From: Clostridia bacterium
GTDB lineage: Bacteria; Bacillota_A; Clostridia; Oscillospirales; Acutalibacteraceae
NCBI GenBank assembly: GCA_017423885.1
Contig: JAFPCJ010000180.1
Span: 1-20,674 of the forward strand
Reading direction: 5' to 3'
Length of the DNA stretch: 20,674 bases
A model generated the notes under the pieces. That model had not been told where the DNA came from, did no database searches, and saw only the letters and a list, made by a program, of their open reading frames with translations. Each line of letters begins with the position of its first letter. The first letter of the stretch is position 1. Positions 15,334 through 20,674 of this stretch are shown here, piece by piece. The position numbers and the translations under genes were made by a program.

Positions 15334-15406
15334 GGGCACAGACGTGAAAAAAGGCTCTATTTTTGATTTTTGCCTACTCTACTGAGGGTAGAAGTACATT
15401 CTATTC

Positions 15407-15435
15407 TTGTATTTATGTTAAAATAATGATAAAAT
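15407..15435 (+). promoter_or_regulatory. Probable promoter of the peroxiredoxin gene
   Basis: TTGTAT (15407-15412), 17 bp and TAAAAT (15430-15435) form a good vegetative promoter 32 bp before the ATG. A TATAAT at 15435-15440 is an alternative -10 with a poorer -35. I see no convincing PerR or Fur operator, only a generally AT-rich tract. Confidence 0.65.
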
Positions 15436-15467
15436 ATAATATAAATTAATAAAAGGAGTAATCGGAT

Positions 15468-15920
15468 ATGTTAGAGATCGGAAATAAGGCACCGCAGTTT
15501 ACTTTAAAGGATAAAAGCGGCAAGGAAGTTTCTTTATCGTCATTTTTGGGCAAAAAGGTAGTTCTTTATTTTTATCCGAAGGATAATACACCCGGATGCA
15601 CCCGTCAGGCTTGCGCCTTTGCAGGACTGTACAAGGAGTTTGAGAAAAAGGGCGTAGAGGTAATAGGCATCAGCAAGGACAGTACCGCTTCACATGCTAA
15701 ATTTGCAGAAAAATACGGTCTGCCCTTTATACTGCTTTCAGACCCCGAGCTTGAAGCTATAAATGCATACGGTGTATGGCAGGAAAAGAAGATGTGCGGG
15801 AAGGTGTCCATGGGAGTTGTGCGTACTACCTTTATAATTGATGAACAGGGTAATATTGCAAAAATAATGCCAAAGGTAAAGCCCGATACCAATGCCGCAG
15901 AGATCATAGCCGAGCTTTAA
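15468..15920 (+). CDS. bcp: Thiol peroxidase of the BCP/PrxQ peroxiredoxin class
   Basis: A 150-residue cytosolic peroxidase that reduces hydrogen peroxide and organic hydroperoxides with electrons from thioredoxin. The thioredoxin-like fold is evident: A-P-Q-F-T-L at the N-terminus, then V-V-L-Y-F-Y-P-K-D-N-T-P-G-C-T leading to peroxidatic Cys44. Cys49 five residues later (C-T-R-Q-A-C) is the resolving cysteine of the alpha2-type PrxQ enzymes. The C-terminal half has G-V-V-R-T-T-F-I-I-D. Length is typical. AAAGGAG at 15453-15459 gives a strong ribosome binding site. It is divergent from apgM and followed 41 bp later by the GNAT gene, perhaps on the same transcript. Confidence 0.96.
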   Translation: MLEIGNKAPQFTLKDKSGKEVSLSSFLGKKVVLYFYPKDNTPGCTRQACAFAGLYKEFEKKGVEVIGISKDSTASHAKFAEKYGLPFILLSDPELEAINAYGVWQEKKMCGKVSMGVVRTTFIIDEQGNIAKIMPKVKPDTNAAEIIAEL

Positions 15921-15961
15921 GTGGGGAAGCAAAACAAGATTTCGGGTGAGGTGAACGTAAA

Positions 15962-16525
15962 ATGCAGGACTGCTTAAAAAATGAAAGGATTTTGGAGACC
16001 GAGCGGCTCATTCTGCGTCCTTGGCGAGAGGATGACGCAGAGCTTTTATATAAATATGCAAGCGACCCCGATATCGGACCGCCTGCAGGCTGGCCGCCGC
16101 ATACGAGTATCGAAAACAGCCGTGAGATAATTAGAAACGTGCTTTCTTCACCCGAGACCTATGCGGTCTGCCTTAAAACGGACGGACTGCCTATCGGAAG
16201 CGTAGGTCTTAAAATGGGTGAAGCGACCGATATGACCGAGCGCGAGGATGAATGTGAGCTTGGATATTGGATAGGCAAGCCTTTTTGGGGCAGGGGACTT
16301 ATCCCCGAGGCTTCGCGCGAGCTGCTTCGTCACGCTTTTGAGGAGCTTGGTATGCGTGCAGTATGGTGCGGATATTATGACGGCAATATAAAGTCGCGCC
16401 GTGTTCAGGAAAAGCTTGGCTTTGAGTATCATCACACAAGTGAAGGCGTGGAAGTGGCGCTTTTGGGTGAAGTAAGAACAGGTCATGTAATGCTTATGAC
16501 CAAGGAAAAATGGCAGACAATTTGA
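15962..16525 (+). CDS. GNAT acetyltransferase (RimJ/RimL-like)
   Basis: A 187-residue protein of the GNAT fold, RimJ/RimL-type (Acetyltransf_3) branch. The N-terminal [11 protein letters not shown] at 11-21 is typical. The acetyl-CoA pyrophosphate loop region is [18 protein letters not shown] at 100-117, followed by the helix that carries [11 protein letters not shown]. The C-terminal [15 protein letters not shown] is the usual end of the domain. The branch includes ribosomal-protein N-acetyltransferases and enzymes acting on small molecules or antibiotics, and the substrate here is not deducible. GAGGTG, 8 nt before the ATG, serves as ribosome binding site. Confidence 0.92.
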   Translation: MQDCLKNERILETERLILRPWREDDAELLYKYASDPDIGPPAGWPPHTSIENSREIIRNVLSSPETYAVCLKTDGLPIGSVGLKMGEATDMTEREDECELGYWIGKPFWGRGLIPEASRELLRHAFEELGMRAVWCGYYDGNIKSRRVQEKLGFEYHHTSEGVEVALLGEVRTGHVMLMTKEKWQTI

Positions 16526-16547
16526 ATTGATGCGAGGAAAAATGTCT

Positions 16548-17711
16548 ATGGAAAATAATATATATGAAAGAAAGCATAAGGAAAATATGCCTGTTCTTGC
16601 AATATGCTATGATTTTGATAAGACCTTATCACCCGATGATATGCAAGCCCAAGGCTACATACAGGAAGTCGGCTATGACGTAAAGGATTTTTGGACAGAA
16701 TCAAATCAATTAGCCGAGAACAATGATATGGATCAAAATCTCGCATATATGTATAAGATGGTTGAAAAATCTCGCGGAAAATTAGTGTTTAACAGGCGCA
16801 CATTGGAAGAATACGGCTCTCGGGTGAGCCTTTTCCCCGGAGTAGAGGAATGGTTTGAGCGTATTAAGCAATATGGGCTCGAGCATGGCGTAATTGTTGA
16901 GCACTACATAATCTCCTGCGGTCTTAAAGAGATGATAGATGGGACAAGTGTTGCTAAAAACGGAGCCTTTGAAAAAATCTATGCAAGCTCATTTTATTAT
17001 GATGAATACGGCGTTGCCCTTTGGCCTGCACAGGTCATAAACTACACTAATAAAACACAGTTTTTATTCAGAATAAGCAAAGGCGTCTTAAATATTAACG
17101 ATCAGGGTGTGAATGATTCTTTCGGTACCGATGAGATAAGAGTGCCGTTCAGAAATATGGTCTATATCGGAGACAGCGACACCGATGTGCCGTGCATGAA
17201 GCTTATCAATTCGTATGGCGGTCATTCTGTAGGCGTTTACAATGCGGAAACCAAGGATAAGACCAAGGTGTATAAAATGATGCGCGAGGGCAGGATAAAA
17301 TACTATATGCCTGCCGATTATCGTGACGGCACCGAGCTTGACGGATTGATCAAAGCGATCATAGACAGAACAGCCACCAATGAGATTTTAGAGAGCGTTT
17401 ATGCTAAATGCAAAAACGAAAATCAGAACGCGGATAAGCTCTGCAGCGATGAAGAAAAGATCAAATTAGACTTGATAATGGCGCTTGAAAACAGCAGATC
17501 ATTTGCAACGACTCACATGATCATAAAGGAAATGCAACAGCAAGAAAATTGGTCGGATGAAAATAAAGAAGCCCTGTTTAAAATAGCGTGTGAAAACAGT
17601 CAGGTCTCCTGTATTTTGACAGATAAGGATGTAAAAAGGTTTTATAAAAAGCTTACGGATGGCTTAAAAATCAAATCCGAATACTTGGAAAGTGTTTTAA
17701 GGAAAATTTGA
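16548..17711 (+). CDS. HAD-superfamily hydrolase with C-terminal helical extension
   Basis: A 387-residue protein. The first 265 or so residues are a haloacid-dehalogenase phosphatase domain: motif I D-F-D-K-T-L at 22-27 with nucleophile D22 and D24, motif II serine S123 in Y-I-I-S-C-G, a likely motif III lysine K169 in Y-T-N-K-T, and motif IV G-D-S-D-T-D at 208-213. An inserted cap lies between motifs I and II. The last 110 or so residues are charged, probably helical and not part of the core; I recognise no domain there. Substrate is unknown. In-frame TTG (16527) and ATG codons (16530, 16542) precede it, but GAGGA at 16534-16538 is best spaced (9 nt) for 16548. It lies 22 bp after the GNAT gene. 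Confidence 0.85.
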   Translation: MENNIYERKHKENMPVLAICYDFDKTLSPDDMQAQGYIQEVGYDVKDFWTESNQLAENNDMDQNLAYMYKMVEKSRGKLVFNRRTLEEYGSRVSLFPGVEEWFERIKQYGLEHGVIVEHYIISCGLKEMIDGTSVAKNGAFEKIYASSFYYDEYGVALWPAQVINYTNKTQFLFRISKGVLNINDQGVNDSFGTDEIRVPFRNMVYIGDSDTDVPCMKLINSYGGHSVGVYNAETKDKTKVYKMMREGRIKYYMPADYRDGTELDGLIKAIIDRTATNEILESVYAKCKNENQNADKLCSDEEKIKLDLIMALENSRSFATTHMIIKEMQQQENWSDENKEALFKIACENSQVSCILTDKDVKRFYKKLTDGLKIKSEYLESVLRKI

Positions 17712-17812
17712 AACTATATATTACTTTTTAGGTAATAGAAAAGAGCATACGGATGGAAAGAGTAGTTTTAAATGAAATTATAGCCGATACATACGATATG
17801 GTGGGAGAATAT

Positions 17813-18211
17813 ATGAAAAAACAGAGAGGACTTATTATAATGCTTTTAATATCACTTTCATTATTTGGCTTAACAGCTTGTAAGGATGGCAGTAACACAC
17901 CCACCTATGAGCAAATCACGGCTCAAGAGGCCAAGACGATTATGGATTCCGAAACAGATTATATTATCATTGATGCCCGTACCCAAGAAGAATTTGCCGA
18001 GGGACATATTGAAAATGCAATCTTGATTCCCGAATATGAAATAAAAAACAGAGCAGAAAAAGAGCTGCCAGATAAAGATGCTTTGATCCTCGTTTACTGC
18101 CGAAGCGGCAGAAGAAGTAAAATCGCATCCGAAGAACTTGTAAGATTAGGTTACACTAATGTAAAAGAATTCGGCGGTATTATCGACTGGCCGTATGAAA
18201 TAGTGAGGTAA
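17813..18211 (+). CDS. Rhodanese-domain lipoprotein
   Basis: A 132-residue exported sulfurtransferase-like protein. Residues 1-23 are a lipoprotein signal (M-K-K-Q-R-G, a hydrophobic core and lipobox L-T-A-C with Cys23). A single rhodanese domain follows from about 33: Y-I-I-I-D-A-R-T-Q-E-E-F-A-E-G-H-I at 50-66, and the active-site loop C-R-S-G-R-R-S with catalytic Cys96. Such domains carry persulfide sulfur, or shuttle redox equivalents, on that cysteine. Anchored to the outer membrane face, it would act outside the cytoplasm. GGGAG (17803-17807) is 5 nt before the ATG; an upstream in-frame ATG (17753) would put 20 residues before the signal and is less likely. The DUF5714 gene begins 2 nt after its stop. 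Confidence 0.9.
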   Translation: MKKQRGLIIMLLISLSLFGLTACKDGSNTPTYEQITAQEAKTIMDSETDYIIIDARTQEEFAEGHIENAILIPEYEIKNRAEKELPDKDALILVYCRSGRRSKIASEELVRLGYTNVKEFGGIIDWPYEIVR

Positions 18212-18213
18212 TT

Positions 18214-18894
18214 ATGAAAGACGAATGTTTGATCTGCGGTGCACCGCTTAAATATCTGGGAAATGAAGCGCAAATGGAATGCGTTCTTTGTCACAAAAAG
18301 GAAAACAGCAAAACCGCGTGCGAGAACGGACATTATGTGTGCAGTGAGTGTCATACGCAGGGCATAGATACTATTATCGGTGTTTGTATGAGTGAAAACT
18401 CAAAAAATCCTATCAAAATTTTGCAAAAGCTGATGGCTTTGCCGTTTTGCCACATGCACGGACCTGAGCATCATATTATGGTCGGCTCCGCTTTGCTTAC
18501 GGCATACAAGAATTCAGGCGGTGAGATCAACCTACATAAAGCGCTTGTAGAAATGCAGTCGCGCGGTAAAAAAGTTCCCGGTGGCGCTTGCGGATTTTGG
18601 GGAGCTTGCGGTGCAGGTGTGAGCACAGGTATGTTTGTATCAATCATTACAGGCTCTACACCGCTCGGTAATGAAGCGTGGGGACTTTCCAACCAAATGA
18701 CTGCAAAAGGTCTTGAGGCGATCGGCAAGATCGGCGGACCGCGTTGCTGTAAGAGGGATTCATATCTTGCCGTAACTGAAGCAGTAAAGTTTGTAAAAAA
18801 ACATCTTGGTATAGAAATGGAAATTGGTGAAATCAAGTGCATCCATTCAGACTTTAATAACCAATGTATCGGCGAGAGGTGTCCGTTTAAATAA
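18214..18894 (+). CDS. Cysteine-rich DUF5714 protein
   Basis: A 226-residue protein of unknown function that I place in the DUF5714 family from its G-G-A-C-G-F-W-G-A-C-G-A-G-V-S block (123-137). It has 16 cysteines. C5/C8 and C23/C26 form a zinc-ribbon-like N-terminal knuckle, C43/C46 are another C-x-x-C, and further cysteines are at 36, 58, 79, 126, 132, 178-179, 209, 218 and 223. H80, H82 and the E-H-H at 85-87 are further potential ligands. It has no signal peptide or membrane segment. Binding of zinc or an Fe-S cluster is inferred from these residues. The 2-nt gap to the rhodanese gene indicates one operon, suggesting sulfur or metal chemistry. The family is known mainly from anaerobes. 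Confidence 0.8.
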   Translation: MKDECLICGAPLKYLGNEAQMECVLCHKKENSKTACENGHYVCSECHTQGIDTIIGVCMSENSKNPIKILQKLMALPFCHMHGPEHHIMVGSALLTAYKNSGGEINLHKALVEMQSRGKKVPGGACGFWGACGAGVSTGMFVSIITGSTPLGNEAWGLSNQMTAKGLEAIGKIGGPRCCKRDSYLAVTEAVKFVKKHLGIEMEIGEIKCIHSDFNNQCIGERCPFK

Positions 18895-18905
18895 TCGCAA
18901 CATAG

Positions 18906-19012
18906 CCTTCCTCTGACGAGGAAGGTGGCACGGCGTTGCCGTGACGGAAGGAGAGAAAAATAAAATCTCTCCCTCAGTCTTTCGCTTCGCGAAATCCGTC
19001 TTTCTCGTCAGA
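18906..19012. repeat. Compact multi-hairpin element with terminal inverted repeats
   Basis: This 107-bp intergenic element consists of nested palindromes. Its ends are inverted repeats: TCTGACGAGGAAG (18912-18924) against CTTTCTCGTCAGA (19000-19012). Inside are CCTTCCTC-tgac-GAGGAAGG (18906-18925), CACGGC-GTT-GCCGTG (18929-18943), GGAGAGA with TCTCTCC (18950-18956, 18966-18972) extended by GAC/GTC pairing, and TTTCGC-TTC-GCGAAA (18980-18994). It has no coding frame. Similar GGTGGCACGGC...GCCGTGACGGAGGGAG repeats are, from general familiarity, scattered through genomes of gut Clostridia, so a MITE- or REP-like element is likely. Only one copy is in this window. It could also act as a transcript 3' end for the DUF5714 gene. 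Confidence 0.75.
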
Positions 19013-19038
19013 TGAAGCTGATGGAAAGGTAAAAAAAT

Positions 19039-19083
19039 ATGGAATTATCAAAATTTATTGCAGTAAATAAAATCTATTTTTAA
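19039..19083 (+). CDS. Possible 14-residue leader peptide or relic ORF
   Basis: A short frame encoding MELSKFIAVNKIYF starts at ATG 19039 behind GAAAGG (19024-19029, 9 nt spacing). Its TAA (19081-19083) runs directly into the AAGGAG ribosome binding site of the next gene. The good start site and exact abutment suggest a translated upstream peptide that couples translation of the membrane protein. It may equally be the remaining N-terminus of a decayed gene. No regulatory codon run or attenuator hairpin is visible. Confidence 0.35.
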   Translation: MELSKFIAVNKIYF

Positions 19084-19091
19084 GGAGAATT

Positions 19092-19766
19092 ATGATGACC
19101 TTAAAACTGTTTATCTCGGCAATTACAAAATTTTTATTGGGCGTGGCATTGGTGGGTCTGCTCTTATTTTTGCCTGCAGGCAGTTTGTCTTTCTTTAATG
19201 GTTGGTTACTTATGGGTATATTATTTATCCCTATGTTCTTTGCAGGAATTGTAATGATGTTCAAAAACCCCGACTTATTAAAAAGCAGACTGAACGCAAA
19301 AGAAAAAAGACAAGAGCAAGGTCTTGTCGTGAAATTAAGCGGTCTTATGTTTGTAGTTGGATTTATTGTTGCAGGGCTTGGGTTTCGCTTTGGTCTATAC
19401 ACCTTGCCAAAGGGTGTCTCACACGGCGCGGCGGTGGTGTTTTTGGTGGCATACATTCTCTATGCCGAGGTGCTGCATGAAAATACATATTTAAGCCGTA
19501 CTATCGAAGTTCAGGAAAACCAAAGGGTAATAGATACGGGGCTTTATGGTATCGTCCGACACCCGATGTATAGCGTGACCTTACTTTTGTTTTTATCAAT
19601 GCCGTTAGTGCTTGGCTCGGTGTATTCGTTCTTGATTTTCCTCGCATATCCTTTTATCATAGCAAAAAGGATCAAGGACGAAGAAAAATTCCTCGAAAAA
19701 GAACTCGACGGTTACCGTGAATATAAGCAAAAAGTTAAATACCGCTTGATTCCATTTGTATGGTAA
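19092..19766 (+). CDS. Isoprenylcysteine carboxyl methyltransferase-like membrane protein
   Basis: A 224-residue integral membrane protein of the ICMT/phospholipid-methyltransferase-like family. Five or so hydrophobic segments are visible (about 10-28, 36-56, 81-100, 112-128, 160-192). The cofactor-binding signature near the C-terminus is G-L-Y-G-I-V-R-H-P-M-Y (150-160), followed by a hydrophobic span and D-E-E-K-F-L-E-K-E-L-D-G-Y-R-E-Y (196-211), with conserved Arg/His and Glu residues for S-adenosylmethionine binding. Bacterial members have no prenylated protein substrate, so the methyl acceptor is unknown. AAGGAG (19082-19087) precedes two ATG codons (19092, 19095) and either could serve. 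The gene lies downstream of the multi-hairpin element and is followed by a terminator. Confidence 0.9.
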   Translation: MMTLKLFISAITKFLLGVALVGLLLFLPAGSLSFFNGWLLMGILFIPMFFAGIVMMFKNPDLLKSRLNAKEKRQEQGLVVKLSGLMFVVGFIVAGLGFRFGLYTLPKGVSHGAAVVFLVAYILYAEVLHENTYLSRTIEVQENQRVIDTGLYGIVRHPMYSVTLLLFLSMPLVLGSVYSFLIFLAYPFIIAKRIKDEEKFLEKELDGYREYKQKVKYRLIPFVW

Positions 19767-19781
19767 ACAAGCAAAAAAGAT

Positions 19782-19813
19782 GGCTGTCTCGTTGTTTGTG
19801 AGACAGCCGTTTT
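19782..19813. terminator. Bidirectional terminator
   Basis: GGCTGTCTC (19782-19790) and GAGACAGCC (19800-19808) form a 9-bp stem with a 9-nt loop. GTTTT follows on the plus strand. An A-run upstream (19773-19778) supplies a T-tract on the minus strand. It lies between the convergent ICMT-like gene and the oadB/oadG-like genes and can end both. Confidence 0.85.
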
Positions 19814-19827
19814 GATTATTACGGTTA

Positions 19828-19965
19828 TTACTTATTTCTTGTGGCAACATTCAGCGCGTATACAACGCCGACTATTACGAGGGTCACAAGAAAGATTCCG
19901 AGCATTCCCTTGCCCATGATGGGAAGAGCGGTCAATAATTTATCGATACTTATTTCAAAATTCAT
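19828..19965 (-). CDS. Miniature OadG-like membrane subunit of a Na+-pumping decarboxylase
   Basis: A 45-residue peptide with one membrane segment (M-L-G-I-F-L-V-T-L-V-I-V-G-V-V-Y-A-L, 21-38) preceded by M-G-K-G, which resembles the single transmembrane helix of oxaloacetate decarboxylase gamma subunits (typically G-M-G-M-V-F followed by hydrophobic residues). Normal gamma chains are about 80 residues or more and have a C-terminal metal-binding tail, which is absent here. GGAGG (19972-19976) lies 6 nt before the ATG, and the gene starts 12 nt after oadB. It ends in tandem TAA codons (19828-19830 and 19825-19827). Assignment rests on the neighbour and the helix pattern. The gamma chain normally links the alpha and beta subunits. 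Confidence 0.65.
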   Translation of the reverse strand: MNFEISIDKLLTALPIMGKGMLGIFLVTLVIVGVVYALNVATRNK

Positions 19966-19977
19966 AATGTACCTCCG

Positions 19978-20674
19978 TTAAACCATTTTTCCGACTATTC
20001 CGAGGATAAGTCCGCCTGCGATAACCGAAGCGATCTGACCCGAAACATTAACACCTATACTGTGCATGAGCAGGAAGTTCTGCGGATCCTCCTCACGGCC
20101 GAGCTTGTGAACAACACGCGCAGACATGGGGAACGCCGAGATTCCTGCGGCACCGATCATGGGGTTTATCTTCTCCTTGCTGAAAAGGTTCATAAGCTTT
20201 GCGATCATTATTCCGCCAAAGGTATCGAAGATGAAAGCGAAAAGCCCGAGAGCAAGGATAACGAGCGTATCGATACGGATGAACTTCTCGGCTTCCATGC
20301 GCGAAGCAATGGTGATACCGAGGAATATGGTAATGAGATTTGCAAGAACGTTCTGCGCGGTCTCCGAAAGAGAATTGAGTACTCCGCACTCGCGGATAAG
20401 GTTACCGAACATTAAGAAGCCTATGAGGGCTACAGCATCGGGAGCCACTATTCCAACGATTATGGTAACAATGATGGGGAAGAGGATCTTGGTGGTCTTG
20501 GAGACCTTTTTGCCGGTGTTGTTCATGCGGATGAGGCGCTCTTTTTTGGTGGTGCACAGCTTGATGATGGGCGGCTGTACCAGCGGAACAAGAGCCATAT
20601 AGGAATATGCGGCAACCATTATTGCGGCAAGATAATCGGAATTTAACTGACCTGCAACGAATATAGAGGTGGGA
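19978..20674 (-). CDS. oadB: Sodium ion-translocating decarboxylase beta subunit (3' part)
   Basis: The C-terminal 231 residues of an OadB/MmdB/GcdB-type protein; the 5' end lies outside the window. This membrane subunit couples decarboxylation of carboxybiotin to Na+ export. Visible family blocks are P-T-S-I-F-V-A-G-Q-L-N at the window edge, A-A-Y-S-Y-M-A-L-V-P-L-V-Q-P-P-I, G-F-L-M-F-G-N-L-I-R-E-C-G-V, and the C-terminal G-A-A-G-I-S-A-F-P-M-S-A-R-V-V-H-K-L-G. This is followed by P-Q-N-F-L-L-M-H-S-I-G-V-N-V-S-G-Q-I-A-S. Several long hydrophobic stretches fit a multi-pass protein. The substrate-specific alpha subunit is not in view, so oxaloacetate, methylmalonyl-CoA and glutaconyl-CoA pumps cannot be told apart. 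Confidence 0.95.
   Translation of the reverse strand, partial: PTSIFVAGQLNSDYLAAIMVAAYSYMALVPLVQPPIIKLCTTKKERLIRMNNTGKKVSKTTKILFPIIVTIIVGIVAPDAVALIGFLMFGNLIRECGVLNSLSETAQNVLANLITIFLGITIASRMEAEKFIRIDTLVILALGLFAFIFDTFGGIMIAKLMNLFSKEKINPMIGAAGISAFPMSARVVHKLGREEDPQNFLLMHSIGVNVSGQIASVIAGGLILGIVGKMV

Noticed and set aside
15340..15406. Possible hairpin (CTACTCTACTGAGGGTAG area) or PerR-like operator before the peroxiredoxin gene
   Set aside because: Pairing is short and imperfect, and no sequence close to a PerR box is seen.
16081..16486. Minus-strand open frame opposite the GNAT gene
   Set aside because: It is an overlapping frame without a ribosome binding site or recognisable domains; the plus-strand GNAT motifs are clear.
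17719..17737. Hairpin TATTAC/GTAATA after the HAD gene as a terminator
   Set aside because: The stem is only 6 bp, AT-rich and lacks a T-tract after it. The 101-bp gap 17712-17812 otherwise shows no clear promoter or gene.

Overview
The window reads as chromosomal DNA of a Gram-positive member of the Clostridia, most likely an Oscillospirales/Ruminococcaceae-type gut anaerobe. This is inferred from the DUF1934-argS pair, the lon-engB pair, a T-box in front of asnS, an L10 leader in front of rplJ, a SleB-like cortex hydrolase, strong AGGAGG-type ribosome binding sites, consensus TTGACA/TATAAT promoters and a Na+-pumping decarboxylase. Most of it is well-packed housekeeping DNA. The accessory-looking part is roughly 16.5-19.8 kb. 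I found no tRNA or rRNA gene, CRISPR array, transposase or phage gene.

Region 1 (1-8442, plus strand): the 3' end of a probable glutamate racemase gene, a DUF1934 gene, argS, pncB, a lipoprotein gene, lon, engB and a PHP phosphoesterase gene, closely spaced and ended by an intrinsic terminator at 8396-8442. Region 2 (8443-9081): a SleB-type cell-wall hydrolase whose ribosome binding site lies inside that terminator's 3' arm. Region 3 (9095-12172, plus): a consensus promoter and an asparagine T-box leader driving asnS (charging of tRNA-Asn), asnA (asparagine synthesis) and an overlapping small MGMT-like gene, ended by a 17-bp-stem bidirectional terminator. The T-box specifier codon (AAC) and acceptor-pairing bases (UGGC, matching discriminator G) both point to tRNA-Asn.

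Region 4 (12202-13349, minus): rplJ-rplL behind a perfect promoter, an L10 autoregulatory leader and an attenuator. This pair stands alone, without rplKA upstream or rpoBC downstream. Region 5 (13357-15333, minus): apgM and a hemolysin-III/PAQR gene in a 4-nt overlap. Region 6 (15407-16525, plus, divergent from apgM): a BCP/PrxQ peroxiredoxin and a GNAT acetyltransferase.

Region 7 (16548-19808, plus): a HAD-type hydrolase, then a two-gene unit of a rhodanese lipoprotein and a 16-cysteine DUF5714 protein. A compact multi-hairpin element with terminal inverted repeats follows (18906-19012), then a 14-codon ORF and an isoprenylcysteine-methyltransferase-like membrane protein. Region 8 (19828-20674, minus): a very small OadG-like membrane peptide downstream of the partial oadB gene of a Na+-translocating decarboxylase.

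No wholly novel multi-gene system is evident. The best leads are the rhodanese-lipoprotein/DUF5714 pair, the structured repeat, the MGMT-like gene inside an asparagine T-box operon, the terminator that contains the next gene's ribosome binding site, and the isolated rplJL unit.
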